64,000 nucleotides of DNA from JANQSS01 sp965249735 (GCA_965249735.1 CBDFMS010000017.1:124001-188000), one strand, 5' to 3'; shown: positions 45,343 to 54,346, numbered from the stretch's first letter. The notes: a model not told the origin generated them from the sequence alone. Numbers and translations are program-made.

Positions 45343-45925
45343 TTCATTCAACAGGCGATTTTTTGAAGAGCGCGATGTAGTAGACATTGCTCGTGAACTC
45401 ATTGGTGCCCGAATTGAATCCCATATTCAGGAAAATTTTACTTCCGGGATCATTGTCGAGACTGAAGCATATAAAGCCCCTAAGGATAAAGCCAGCCATG
45501 CGTACAATTACCGGCGGACCGAACGAACAGAAACGATGTACGGAAAAGGCGGACTAGCTTATGTATACCTCTGTTACGGTATTCATCATTTATTTAATGT
45601 CGTCACGGGTCCGGAAAACACTCCACATGCTGTACTTATTCGAGCTGTAGTGCCTGTTACAGGTCTGGATATTATGTATCAGCGAAGAAATATAAAAAGC
45701 CTAAAACAATTGACCAATGGACCGGGTAAATGGACACAGGCTTTTGGTATTACAACGCAGTTTACAGGCATCGACCTATTGGATCAAAATAGCCAAATAA
45801 AAATCTACCCTTCTCCATCAAAAATAAATTCGAATAAAATAATAGAAACGCCCAGGATAGGAATTGATTATGCCGAAGAATGGATTGACATGCCATGGCG
45901 TTTTCTTCTGAAAGAATTAGCATAG
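45299..45925 (+). CDS. 3-methyladenine DNA glycosylase (AAG/MPG type)
   Basis: A 208-aa base-excision glycosylase that removes alkylated purines. ETEAYKAPKDKASHAYNY holds the catalytic Glu, MYGKGGLAYVYLCYGIHHLFNVV is the DNA-intercalating Tyr region and NGPGKWTQAFGI the family block. The start is ATG at 45299, which overlaps guaB by 44 nt; no other start lies before the conserved region. The overlap and same direction suggest read-through from guaB. Confidence 0.9.
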   Translation: MLRSQKNHQIIVSDNSFNRRFFEERDVVDIARELIGARIESHIQENFTSGIIVETEAYKAPKDKASHAYNYRRTERTETMYGKGGLAYVYLCYGIHHLFNVVTGPENTPHAVLIRAVVPVTGLDIMYQRRNIKSLKQLTNGPGKWTQAFGITTQFTGIDLLDQNSQIKIYPSPSKINSNKIIETPRIGIDYAEEWIDMPWRFLLKELA

Positions 45926-45950
45926 CGCAATTCGTCTTTATTTCTATTTA

Positions 45951-46066
45951 ATATTTATGTTTTCCCACATTTCAACCGTTCTTTTTTAAGTACTTGTCAC
46001 CATTCATTGCACCAGACTGTTTAATTTGGACATCCAAGTTATTTCTATTATCATATTTGACCCATT
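45951..46066 (-). pseudogene. Decayed 3' end of an AhpD-like (carboxymuconolactone decarboxylase) gene
   Basis: Read on the minus strand, 45951-46014 is nearly identical to the last codons of the intact gene at 47264-47869. GDKYLKKNG is followed by TGA where the intact copy has TGG (Trp), then NVGKHKY. The weaker match extends to about 46066 (KYDNRNNLDVQI aligned to the RWNDSMGTQLE region). About 35 codons remain and the reading frame is broken, so it is a remnant of a duplicate. Confidence 0.75.
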
Positions 46067-47251
46067 CTATTGCCAATTTACAAGTGTTTTACCAAAAACG
46101 TACAATTCATATATATAATAGAAACCCGATAAAATATGCATTATTAATATGATAGTGGTTACCCATACTCCAAGATTTCTGAGATTATCGCTTAGGTTAG
46201 ATTCACTTAGCCATTTCCCATATTCAAAAATACTAAAAACAAATAAAAGTGTGAGGCCAATTAAGTATCCTCCAATCCAATTGGCTGAAGTTATGATTTC
46301 ACCCGTGATAGAATATTCAGCGAAAAGTGCAAATTGCAACATGCCGATAAACATAGTGATACATGCAATTATAAAATATTGGTTTTTAATCACCTGCTTA
46401 AAGCGAAAAGCAAGTATGGTTATAGGAAATGCCAGGGCGAGTAGAATGGAAATACCCACATTCGGAGTAAACATACGCCATATTCTTAAAAAATCAATTT
46501 CATGTGTTCTTATCCCTTGCCTGCTATTTTCGAAGTCAAATGATAGAAACTGATAGCACAGTAAAATTATCGATGGAAGGGCCATCAAGAAGATTTTCCA
46601 ATATAAAGAAAACTCTCGTGTAAATCTGACAATTATATATAATCCTATTGCAGGAAAGAAAATTAAAACAAAGGTGCCCTTTATAAAAACACTCAATAGA
46701 AGTACCAGAGAAATGACACCAGTATATTTCCAAGAATTTTGTTTTGCCTTATCCTCTAGAAATCTAATCATCATAAAAAATCCTAAAACAGCAAGTGCCT
46801 TAATGGCAATTACTGTTGCATTGTGATACATAATTGGACTTCCCTGCCCAAAATAAACAGAGCTATTGAAAAATGGCAGATATATGGCACCGACAGTCAT
46901 ACACATCACGGTTAAACCAATTACCTGGATCGTTGATAATTGTGGAAGTAATCTTTTGAATACAAAATGAATTGTCCATGCATTTAAGGTCACGAACATT
47001 CCCAAAATCAGACTAGCCGAGACCTCATAAGAAAGCCCAGTAAGTACTTTAAAAAACCAAAGAAGATAGAAAAACCCCAAATGCGGAACATGCGTAACGC
47101 CTTCAGACAATGACTTAGCAAAACCAACCTGCAATTTTATCGTGGTACTTCCGACCACCATGCGATCAATCAACAAACAACTGAGTCCAAAAAGTACACC
47201 ATAGAAACATATAACTTGCAGGTATGAAATTATTTTCTGAGAATGAGCCAT
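46067..47251 (-). CDS. Polytopic membrane protein of unknown function
   Basis: A 394-aa protein with about ten to eleven hydrophobic helices. The first external loop (VVGSTTIKLQVGFAKSLSEG) and the alternating long helices recall GT-C glycosyltransferase-like membrane proteins, but I see no Asp-rich catalytic motif and make no call. ATG at 47251 is preferred to a TTG at 47260. It lies between the intact AhpD-like gene and the remnant of its duplicate, and its DNA is AT-rich, which suggests a separate origin. Confidence 0.65.
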   Translation of the reverse strand: MAHSQKIISYLQVICFYGVLFGLSCLLIDRMVVGSTTIKLQVGFAKSLSEGVTHVPHLGFFYLLWFFKVLTGLSYEVSASLILGMFVTLNAWTIHFVFKRLLPQLSTIQVIGLTVMCMTVGAIYLPFFNSSVYFGQGSPIMYHNATVIAIKALAVLGFFMMIRFLEDKAKQNSWKYTGVISLVLLLSVFIKGTFVLIFFPAIGLYIIVRFTREFSLYWKIFLMALPSIILLCYQFLSFDFENSRQGIRTHEIDFLRIWRMFTPNVGISILLALAFPITILAFRFKQVIKNQYFIIACITMFIGMLQFALFAEYSITGEIITSANWIGGYLIGLTLLFVFSIFEYGKWLSESNLSDNLRNLGVWVTTIILIMHILSGFYYIYELYVFGKTLVNWQ

Positions 47252-47263
47252 AGCATTCAAATG

Positions 47264-47869
47264 TCATAAATTATATTTATGTTTTCCCACATTCCAACCG
47301 TTCTTTCTTAAATACTTGTCGCCATCATCTGCAGCAGGTCCTTCCAATTGTGTTCCCATACTATCATTCCATCTATTTAAATATCCAAATAGAGCCACTA
47401 CACCTAATATTTCCACAATTTCTCCTTCATCCCAGTGCAACCTCAAATTATCGGCAATTTTATCATCTACCGCGTTTGGTATTTGAGAAGCAGCTATTGC
47501 GAAATCAAATACTGCCTGTTCGGCCTCGGAAAATGCGGGGTACGATCGATATTCCCAGATATTATTCAATTTATCTTGTTCGGAGCCATATCGCTCTGCC
47601 GCACGGATCGCATGGGCTTCACAATATCTGCACCCGGCAGTCTTACTCGCCAAGTAGGCCAAAAGACGCTTTAGAGAACTGGAGACACGGCCTTTGTTTT
47701 CCATCACGGCCTTATTCATTTCTAGAAATGCAGCTGATATCCGGGGTCTATGCATCATCGTGAACAAACTGTTAGGTGTAAAGCCCAATGTCTCTTCGTA
47801 GAATTTTGCCATTTCTTGTGCGGCTTCCGTTGCATTTCGATCAAGTGGATATACCAAAGGTCGTTTCAT
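47264..47869 (-). CDS. AhpD-like carboxymuconolactone decarboxylase-family protein
   Basis: A 201-aa alpha-helical protein. The redox motif is in KTAGCRYCEAHAIRAAE (CxxC-x2-H), as in AhpD-type alkylhydroperoxidases. FGYLNRWNDSM is a typical C-terminal block. It probably acts as a peroxidase or peroxidase partner. It starts with ATG at 47869 and ends 12 nt before the membrane protein's ATG. A degraded paralogue end lies at 45951-46066. Confidence 0.85.
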   Translation of the reverse strand: MKRPLVYPLDRNATEAAQEMAKFYEETLGFTPNSLFTMMHRPRISAAFLEMNKAVMENKGRVSSSLKRLLAYLASKTAGCRYCEAHAIRAAERYGSEQDKLNNIWEYRSYPAFSEAEQAVFDFAIAASQIPNAVDDKIADNLRLHWDEGEIVEILGVVALFGYLNRWNDSMGTQLEGPAADDGDKYLRKNGWNVGKHKYNL

Positions 47870-48018
47870 ATTTATTTTGTTTTATTAAGTATTGGTGGTG
47901 GTGGTAGACTTATTCTATTGGAATCAAATCCAAAATATTATTACCGGCTTAAAGTTAATCAACTAGAAATCAACTTATGGTTTGTTGAGCATGTTCTATG
48001 AGATGAAGCAAAATCGGA
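47870..48018. other. Short intergenic gap
   Basis: 149 nt with no gene; no box fitting TAnnTTTG near the AhpD-like start. I see nothing further in it. Confidence 0.4.
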
Positions 48019-49266
48019 TCAAATTCCGTAAGCAATCACCCGATCATATGTCCCATGAAACGGTCGGTAATAGAGCACGACATGATATCGATTGTTTGCC
48101 CGGTTATCGAATCCTTCTGTTTGGCTATAGTCAAGCGGTTCACCCGGCATCTTGACAGCGTAAGAATAATCGTACACGCCTTGTTTTAGCATAACTTCTT
48201 TATAGAAAAGACTATTAATTTCATCGAATGCCATCAAGGAAGTGGAGTCTGCCGAAAAATTATTGAAGGCACCTAAAACATGAACATCTGCATCAGGAGG
48301 CGCATTAAAATAGTGCAGGGAAAACAATACATGAACATATTCGACTTCCCAATCATCGTTTAGCTGATCACTATTTGTAATAGCAAAAGCACCGTTAATA
48401 TCATTGTCACTTCCAAATTTAATTTCATATCCCCGAAGTTCGTCCGTCTCCATCGTAACATTAATCCCATCTGAATAGGCCGCTATTTCATGAATACGAA
48501 ACCCGCGGGAATAAACTGTCCGCAAATCAGCCAGACGGTATTCCCGCATAGCAGGAAAAACGACACTGTTGTGTTGGTCAAAAAATAATTGTTCACGAAA
48601 TACCCTACGAGGACGAATAGAATCAATTATTGTATTCCAATTTTGATTTTGAATAACTGAAGCACTCACCGAATTCATTGGATCATCTAAACCAATATTT
48701 TTAATTCCAACAGCAAAAGACAATTCATGATGAGAATCGAAAAACCCTTGTCTCGTAGAACGAAAAATATCGGCATAAGTAAAATTTACATTTGTTTCAT
48801 AGACTACAAATCGTAAATGCATCAAAACCTCATCCTGATTGTCACGATCCCAAATCTTTAGAATAAAATTTCCACTGATCTTCCATTTTATATCGTTGTT
48901 TGGCAATATCATGCGATAGTGCATATAGTCGGTATAGGTGCCACGAGAAGAAGAGAAATCAGATAAGGTACTGTTGTCAAACCCATCCAGATATTCGTAG
49001 ATACTGATGTTTGAAGGTGTCCAATCGCGATTACAATGAATGATGGTGTACTCTAAATCCCGAATGTATTCACCGATGTCATCAAACTCCACCATCAATG
49101 CACCATATTGTGGTATGAATGGCATTGCGAATGGATCTCCAATCGGATGGATGGTTACACTTTTAATTTCGGGATTAAAGATTTCATGTTGATATACTTG
49201 AGCATGTCCGACGAAAGGTGTCAGATAAAATAATACAAGCATCGTGAAGGCATAGAATTTATGCAT
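48019..49266 (-). CDS. DUF5103 protein, T9SS plug-type
   Basis: A 415-aa exported protein with a signal peptide (residues 1-22, ending in GHAQV). IKSVTIHPIGDPFAMPFIPQYG and LEYTIIHCNRDWTPSNISIYEYLDGF are diagnostic of DUF5103, which in Bacteroidota is described as a plug protein bound to the T9SS outer-membrane translocon. That fits the T9SS-sorted proteins encoded at 41137 and 57185. C-terminal propeller-like strands follow. Function in this organism is inferred from the family. Confidence 0.8.
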   Translation of the reverse strand: MHKFYAFTMLVLFYLTPFVGHAQVYQHEIFNPEIKSVTIHPIGDPFAMPFIPQYGALMVEFDDIGEYIRDLEYTIIHCNRDWTPSNISIYEYLDGFDNSTLSDFSSSRGTYTDYMHYRMILPNNDIKWKISGNFILKIWDRDNQDEVLMHLRFVVYETNVNFTYADIFRSTRQGFFDSHHELSFAVGIKNIGLDDPMNSVSASVIQNQNWNTIIDSIRPRRVFREQLFFDQHNSVVFPAMREYRLADLRTVYSRGFRIHEIAAYSDGINVTMETDELRGYEIKFGSDNDINGAFAITNSDQLNDDWEVEYVHVLFSLHYFNAPPDADVHVLGAFNNFSADSTSLMAFDEINSLFYKEVMLKQGVYDYSYAVKMPGEPLDYSQTEGFDNRANNRYHVVLYYRPFHGTYDRVIAYGI

Positions 49267-49341
49267 ATTCGAATTATAAACCGGATTAGCTTAGTGCACT
49301 GTTCATTCTTTCAGTTGAATAACGAAATTTTAACAGCATGA

Positions 49342-49827
49342 TCAATCTGGAATAGAGGTGTATAGTTGTTGAGCTTGTTCTTGAGTCAATTTGCTCATGT
49401 ATTGGTTTTGGAATACGATCTGCTTACCTCCTTGAATTTTGACCTTTCGAAAACCAAATACGGAATGTAGTGAATCAATCGTAATCTTATAAACAAATCC
49501 ATTGTTATCCGATTGAACAAAATCGGAGAAATATCGACCCTTTTTAATTAAATTTTCAAGCTCAGTCTTTACTTCACCGACGTCGGGTGAAGTTGCATCA
49601 AGTACTAGAACATTCATCCCGTATCCACGCGGACCTGTAAGTTTAAATTCTTCACTCCCAGAAAAAGGAGAACGCGTGACCTCGATATCTGCTGGGGCCA
49701 TGATTTTTACAGGTAATCCATATTGCATCAAGTCAGTCTCTTTCCACTTCGATGTCGGATCGTTCGAACACCCTGTCATAAAGATCAGTATCAATACAAA
49801 GGCCTGCAACAGTCTAATGCTATTCAT
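49342..49827 (-). CDS. Small lipoprotein, unknown
   Basis: A 161-aa precursor with lipobox FMTGCS (Cys20). The mature protein holds short beta-like segments (GLPVKIMAPADIEVTRSPF, YGMNVLVLDATSPDVGEV) and ends in SIPD. It is probably a periplasmic lipoprotein. Family unknown to me. ATG at 49827 is used because the GTG at 49833 lies in the -7 box. Confidence 0.75.
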   Translation of the reverse strand: MNSIRLLQAFVLILIFMTGCSNDPTSKWKETDLMQYGLPVKIMAPADIEVTRSPFSGSEEFKLTGPRGYGMNVLVLDATSPDVGEVKTELENLIKKGRYFSDFVQSDNNGFVYKITIDSLHSVFGFRKVKIQGGKQIVFQNQYMSKLTQEQAQQLYTSIPD

Positions 49828-49832
49828 GAACA

Positions 49833-49840
49833 CAAAAGTA
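49833..49840 (-). promoter_or_regulatory. -7 promoter box for the lipoprotein at 49342
   Basis: TACTTTTG on the minus strand ends 5 nt before the ATG at 49827. Confidence 0.5.
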
Positions 49841-50081
49841 CGTCATTAAACCAAAAAGAGCAGTGGTAATGCCATTGCCTTTCTATGGCATCTGGAGTCG
49901 GTCAAGAAATATTTGACCAAAGGCATTCAGTTTAGAACATCGCATACCAAAGAATAAACTGCCCAACATAGAAATTTAGCTCTACTGGCAGAAACAAGGT
50001 TGTTCCACAATGCTATAAAATGGTCGATCTGGTATCACAGGATTGCCTATGGCCAGTCTTGTTAGAATCAGGAATAAAGAT
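49841..50081. other. Intergenic region
   Basis: 241 nt between the divergently read lipoprotein promoter and the end of the thioredoxin-fold gene. Short frames here are shadows. I see no tRNA, terminator or repeat of note. Confidence 0.35.
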
Positions 50082-50693
50082 CTATCGCTTCTTTTTAATC
50101 GTGCAGCCGATCGCTTTTGTCATAGATGGATCTGGTTCTTTTCCGCTTTCAAGAGCCATAATGGCATTTTCCAGATATTTTTCTTTAACGGCGTCCGGAT
50201 CTTCATGATTGTCGTCAATAGCGCCAATATAACGTACGATTCGTCCATCATCCAGCAGGAAAACATGTGGCGTTCGGGTAGCACCATATTGTGGATAAAT
50301 TTTTTGGTCTTCATCCATGAGGTACGGGAAATTGAATCCTTTTTCTTCAGCCCGCACAATCATGGCTTCAAATCCATCCTTTGGTTGTACCTCAGGATCA
50401 TTAGGATTAATTGCGATAACCGGATAGCCCCTGGGAGCATATTTCTCGTTCAGATCTATGAGCCGATCTTCATACATAACGGCAAATGGACAATGGTTGC
50501 AAGTAAAGACAACGATATATCCACTCACATCTGCAAAATCACTCAACGACACATATGACCCGTCGACATTTTTTAATTTGAAATCTGTTGCTTTATCACC
50601 AATTTCATAACCTGTAGATGCAGGAAAAAAAGCACATAAGAAAACGGTTGAGAGGATCAATGCCAAAGACGACAATTTAGTAATGAGTTTCAT
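50082..50693 (-). CDS. Exported peroxiredoxin-like thioredoxin-fold protein
   Basis: A 203-aa precursor. The signal peptide ends near FFPASTGYE. The body is AhpC/TSA-like with ADVSGYIVVFTCNHCPFAV, where the CxxC (Cys-Asn-His-Cys) replaces the single peroxidatic Cys, as in a subgroup annotated as 'thioredoxin family protein'. GATRTPHVFLLD has the cis-Pro. It starts 1 nt after the stop of the TlpA-like gene, so the two are an operon and probably one redox pathway in the periplasm. Confidence 0.8.
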   Translation of the reverse strand: MKLITKLSSLALILSTVFLCAFFPASTGYEIGDKATDFKLKNVDGSYVSLSDFADVSGYIVVFTCNHCPFAVMYEDRLIDLNEKYAPRGYPVIAINPNDPEVQPKDGFEAMIVRAEEKGFNFPYLMDEDQKIYPQYGATRTPHVFLLDDGRIVRYIGAIDDNHEDPDAVKEKYLENAIMALESGKEPDPSMTKAIGCTIKKKR

Positions 50694-50694
50694 A

Positions 50695-51213
50695 TTATAA
50701 TTTTTGTAAAGTTGAAATAGTATTTTTCAATGTGCGATAATCCGCGTATTTCCCTTCATCAAATATCGTACTGTCTCCGGAAATAAACCAGGTACCGGGG
50801 ATGGCTCCAGACCATTTTGGCGAAACACGGTCAATCCATGTGTTTGATTTAGGATCACTCAATAAAATTACCTCAGATTTAATATTTTTCTTTTTTAGAA
50901 ATGGAATCAGTTGGCTATCTATCGCCCGCTTAAAATCAAGACTAACTAAAATCACCTTAACATCATCATCTTTAAAATCCCGGTTAGCGTATTCAAAATA
51001 ATGCAATTCTTCTACACAAGGAATACACCAGGTGGCCCAAAAATTAACTACGAGCATTTTTTCATCCTGGGATTTAAGATAGGACTCCAATTCATCAAAA
51101 TCCATCACAGGCACCTCAACTTCATTCGGTTTGTCGACAGCCAGTTCCTGGCTATACAACCCCCTTGACCACAAAGAAAAAAGCACCATCGATATCGTAA
51201 TGAATCTAATCAT
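50695..51213 (-). CDS. TlpA-like thiol-disulfide protein, exported
   Basis: A 172-aa precursor with a signal peptide (residues 1-21). The redox motif is NFWATWCIPCVEELHYFE (CxxC), and GAIPGTWFISGD holds the cis-Pro. It would reduce periplasmic disulfides, perhaps in cytochrome or lipoprotein maturation. It is 1 nt upstream of the second thioredoxin-fold gene. Confidence 0.82.
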   Translation of the reverse strand: MIRFITISMVLFSLWSRGLYSQELAVDKPNEVEVPVMDFDELESYLKSQDEKMLVVNFWATWCIPCVEELHYFEYANRDFKDDDVKVILVSLDFKRAIDSQLIPFLKKKNIKSEVILLSDPKSNTWIDRVSPKWSGAIPGTWFISGDSTIFDEGKYADYRTLKNTISTLQKL

Positions 51214-51221
51214 ATTGCGCG

Positions 51222-51229
51222 CAAAAATA
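51222..51229 (-). promoter_or_regulatory. -7 promoter box for the TlpA-like/thioredoxin pair
   Basis: TATTTTTG on the minus strand ends 8 nt before the ATG at 51213, giving a leader of a few nt at most. Confidence 0.5.
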
Positions 51230-51382
51230 AATTATCTAAAGTAAATGACAGTACAACAACGCTCAATCACGCTGATTTCAATACAAATTTCACCGATATT
51301 TAAGTTAAATAATCCTTAAAGATTTGAATTCGACGCTCGAAATGAATTCAATGGATTGGTCTGATTTCAACACATCAGAAGT

Positions 51383-52006
51383 CTACTTACTTTTAGCAGG
51401 CATGGTGCCAAATATAAAATCCCATAAAGGAGAGGAAACTCCATATGCCTTCGTATTGTCCTGATAATGATGAACGCTATGATGTAACCACAATCCTTTT
51501 AAAAAGGAAGGAGGCTTAAATGCGTGCATGGAATAGTGCATAAAGGAGTATAGTAAATAACCTAAAAAGAAGCCCGGAAAAAATGCCCAGGTAATCTCAG
51601 GATGTCCGATAATCCAAAAGAACACAAAGAAAATCGAAAATAATATTGTTGCCAATATGAGTCCGGGGACCGGAGGCATTAACAATCGCTCTTTGTCGCG
51701 GGGATAGGTATGATGTGAGCCATGGACTACGAAATGGAATCGTTTGGTCCATTCTGCGTCAGTGATATAGTGAAACAAGTACCGATGTAAAAAGTATTCA
51801 GCGAACGTCCAGAAAAAGAAAGCAAACCCAAACCACGCGAAAGTTGCTCCAACTGAAAGACCTTTTATATAGATCGCTACATACAGTAGTGCTGCAATAC
51901 ACGGACCATAGACCACCACACTCATCAGTGGTGTCGTCTTAGTCAAGGATTCCAGAAAATTGCTCTTGAATATTCGAGCTTGACCTTTTGCAAATGTATC
52001 TCCCAT
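51383..52006 (-). CDS. Fatty acid hydroxylase / sterol desaturase family membrane protein
   Basis: A 207-aa membrane protein with four hydrophobic segments. It carries the di-iron histidine boxes: HRYLFH, HGSHH, HYSMH and HHSVHH. This layout is typical of fatty-acid 2-hydroxylases, which hydroxylate acyl chains of sphingolipids or other lipids. Bacteroidota make sphingolipids, so such a target is plausible; no other evidence exists here. It has its own -7 box at 52037-52044. Confidence 0.85.
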   Translation of the reverse strand: MGDTFAKGQARIFKSNFLESLTKTTPLMSVVVYGPCIAALLYVAIYIKGLSVGATFAWFGFAFFFWTFAEYFLHRYLFHYITDAEWTKRFHFVVHGSHHTYPRDKERLLMPPVPGLILATILFSIFFVFFWIIGHPEITWAFFPGFFLGYLLYSFMHYSMHAFKPPSFLKGLWLHHSVHHYQDNTKAYGVSSPLWDFIFGTMPAKSK

Positions 52007-52036
52007 GGCTTTAATGGTTACTCATAAAATAGACCG

Positions 52037-52044
52037 CAAAAATA
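52037..52044 (-). promoter_or_regulatory. -7 promoter box for the hydroxylase
   Basis: TATTTTTG on the minus strand, 30 nt before the ATG at 52006. A weak TTG lies at 52060-52062, 15 nt upstream. Confidence 0.4.
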
Positions 52045-52102
52045 AGCATTATCCACTTACAAGTTGTCCTTTAAAGCTGAAACATGATCCGAATTAAATG
52101 GT

Positions 52103-53098
52103 TCACTCATTGTCATTGTCATTGGACTTCATGAGGCTCTTTGCAATTACCTCTTGTGGGCTAATATCAGCACATCGAAAATGACCTTCAGGACATGAGG
52201 TCCTTCCGTGAACGCCACAGGGTCGACAAGCAAGCTTTTCAGGATACACAAACACGTAATTCTCTTCAGATCTTGGACCATAACCAAATTCAGGAATTGT
52301 AGAACAGAACAACACGGACACAGGAGCATTCATTGCTGTGGCAAGATGGACAGGAGCCGAATCATTTGTGTAGTTCATTCTTGCTTTGGACATCAAAGCG
52401 GCTGATTCAAGAAATCCATATTCCCCCGCTTTCATAATGGTCTTGCGATTTGCTTGATTGCTGATCTGCGTGCAGAGATTAAGATCACCCGGACCGCCTA
52501 ATAAAAAGATATCCAATGTCTCTGGCATCATTTCAATCAGTGCTACCCATTTATCTGCAGGCCAGCGCTTCGTCTGCCAAACTGATGCCGGACTAATTGT
52601 AATATAAGGATTATGGTGTGCGACTTTTTCATAATCGATAGCACTGGGATAAAGTTTAGGCATTTTCGCTGGTAAGGTCACCAGATGACGTACGAGTTCA
52701 TAATTGCGATCGACTTCATGCATACCCTCTTTACGGTGTTCAATTTTCCTATCAAACAAAAATGATAGTGGATGGACATCAAATCCTATGGTCTCCCGGG
52801 CGCCTGACAACCAGGTGATCACACCAGAAGTACCATGTCTATGGATATTGATAACCACATCGTAACGCGCTTTTTGAAGCGTTTTGATCAATCTCCATGA
52901 GGATCGCAGTTTTTTCGACTTATCAAGTATTAATATTTCATTTATGAATGGATGATTATGTAGCAAGACTTCGCGACTTTTTTGGACCAACACATCAATG
53001 CTGTTTGCCCGATTCTCAGCCGCCAGTTGTTCAATTAAACCAGTTGCCAGAATGACATCACCAAAGAAAGCAGTCTGAATTATCAAATACCTTGACAT
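52103..53098 (-). CDS. Glycosyltransferase family 9 (heptosyltransferase-like)
   Basis: A 331-aa two-domain GT-B enzyme. QTAFFGDVILATGLIEQLA is the acceptor-domain start, ITISPASVWQTKRWPADKW is the GT9 block, and LMSKARMNYTNDSAPVHLATAMNAP is the donor-sugar site. It would add a heptose to lipid A-core; HldD at 34778 could make the donor. ATG at 53098 gives a normal start. The -7 box TACCTTTG ends 4 nt before it. The frame to 53131 adds 11 Cys-containing residues and is rejected. Confidence 0.88.
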   Translation of the reverse strand: MSRYLIIQTAFFGDVILATGLIEQLAAENRANSIDVLVQKSREVLLHNHPFINEILILDKSKKLRSSWRLIKTLQKARYDVVINIHRHGTSGVITWLSGARETIGFDVHPLSFLFDRKIEHRKEGMHEVDRNYELVRHLVTLPAKMPKLYPSAIDYEKVAHHNPYITISPASVWQTKRWPADKWVALIEMMPETLDIFLLGGPGDLNLCTQISNQANRKTIMKAGEYGFLESAALMSKARMNYTNDSAPVHLATAMNAPVSVLFCSTIPEFGYGPRSEENYVFVYPEKLACRPCGVHGRTSCPEGHFRCADISPQEVIAKSLMKSNDNDNE

Positions 53099-53102
53099 TT
53101 CG

Positions 53103-53110
53103 CAAAGGTA
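53103..53110 (-). promoter_or_regulatory. -7 promoter box for the GT9 gene
   Basis: TACCTTTG on the minus strand ends 4 nt before the ATG at 53098, predicting a leaderless mRNA. Confidence 0.5.
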
Positions 53111-53208
53111 ATTCCTACATAACGATCCCACCTTTGTGCAGTTTAAGTATCATTACTTGATGCCTATATTTTTTTCATCTTTAGGTTCTGATGTAAAGCA
53201 ATATCCAG

Positions 53209-53664
53209 GTGATCAATCCATTTGACGACAAATATTTTATGAATCAAGCCTATCTCGAGGCTCGCAAAGCCGCAGAAAGTGGGGAGGTCCCCGTTGGTGC
53301 CGTAATCACCCACCAGGATCGCGTTATCGCACGATCTTATAATGAAGTCGAGCGTCTCAAAGATGTAACTGCGCATGCCGAAATTCTTGTGATCACCGCC
53401 GCAGCTATGGCCATGGGATCAAAATATCTAAATGAATGCAAGCTCTATGTCACATTAGAACCATGTGTCATGTGCGCCGGGGCACTATATTGGAGCAGGA
53501 TAGGTCATCTGATCTATGGCGCCGAAGATGAAAAAAGAGGGTTTTCGCGTATTGGACGTGAAATTCTACATCCATCCACCAAGGTCGAGTTTGGACTCAT
53601 GCGGGATGAATGTTCTGAATTGTTGACCTCTTTTTTTATGCAACGTCGTCGAGTTACCACCTAG
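53209..53664 (+). CDS. tadA: tRNA-specific adenosine deaminase TadA
   Basis: A 151-aa zinc enzyme converting A34 to inosine in tRNA-Arg. The active site is in NEVERLKDVTAHAEILV (HAE with the catalytic Glu) and TLEPCVMCAGAL (PCxxC). The GTG at 53209 gives the family N-terminus FDDKYFMNQAYLEARKAA; an ATG at 53239 would remove it, and an upstream in-frame ATG is followed at once by a stop. Start by GTG is therefore favoured. Confidence 0.93.
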   Translation: MINPFDDKYFMNQAYLEARKAAESGEVPVGAVITHQDRVIARSYNEVERLKDVTAHAEILVITAAAMAMGSKYLNECKLYVTLEPCVMCAGALYWSRIGHLIYGAEDEKRGFSRIGREILHPSTKVEFGLMRDECSELLTSFFMQRRRVTT

Positions 53665-53713
53665 TGCAAGTCGAATTCAACTCAATCAAATTACAGCTTT
53701 GAGCGAAAAAGCG

Positions 53714-53778
53714 GTTAAACTTTGTTAAACCCCGTTAAGGATTTCTTATCAAAGTAAACGTCGAACGTTTTGGAACGT
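53714..53778. repeat. Two sets of short phased direct repeats
   Basis: GTTAA recurs at 53714, 53724 and 53734, exactly 10 bp apart, inside GGTTAAACTTTGTTAAACC. Further on, AACGT recurs at 53757, 53764 and 53774. Both sets sit between tadA and the lipoprotein gene and could be regulator sites on one DNA face. Confidence 0.45.
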
Positions 53779-53812
53779 ATTTTTAATAACCGTAAATAAA
53801 TACCTAATAGCC

Positions 53813-54346
53813 ATGCGAGTATTAAATCTGTTATTTTTTGTCCTTTTATTGTCATCGTGTAGTAATCTATCTCCATTTACAAAATCCATGTATCAACAAT
53901 ATGACTGGTCAAATGACGAGTTACAGAGAATTCAATTTTATCTCTCCGATGATATCATTCTAAAAAGAGGATTGTCATCGGGCACCCAGGAGATTATAAA
54001 TGGGGATGTAAAAATTATCGACGGAAAAAGAGTTGAGGTTGTAAAAATACCGAAAGGGACTCCGGGTGTTTTAGAATTTAAACCGGATAGACAACGTATG
54101 GCTATTCGATTTGAAGAGGGCGGGGAACGCTACCTGATATTCGGACCTAACCCTAAGTATGGTGGTAAATATATGTTGCTAGCCTCAGAATGGACGCGCG
54201 TATCCGGAAAAGTACATTATGAAGGGAATACCTATCGAGCTGAACATAATAGTCAGCTGGCAACTTTAATGATCGACCTCAAGAAAATTGGAAAAACAGA
54301 AGTCAACTCCAGAACTGCTGATGGCGTTCGTGTTAATAAAAACTAA
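53813..54346 (+). CDS. Lipoprotein, unknown
   Basis: A 177-aa precursor. The lipobox is LLSSCS (Cys16). The body holds short beta strands (GVLEFKPDRQRMAIRFEEGG, RYLIFGPNPKYGGKYMLL) and ends in a Lys/Asn tail. It resembles conserved Bacteroidota lipoproteins of unknown role. TATTTTTA upstream is one base from the -7 consensus; the phased repeats lie just before it. Confidence 0.75.
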   Translation: MRVLNLLFFVLLLSSCSNLSPFTKSMYQQYDWSNDELQRIQFYLSDDIILKRGLSSGTQEIINGDVKIIDGKRVEVVKIPKGTPGVLEFKPDRQRMAIRFEEGGERYLIFGPNPKYGGKYMLLASEWTRVSGKVHYEGNTYRAEHNSQLATLMIDLKKIGKTEVNSRTADGVRVNKN

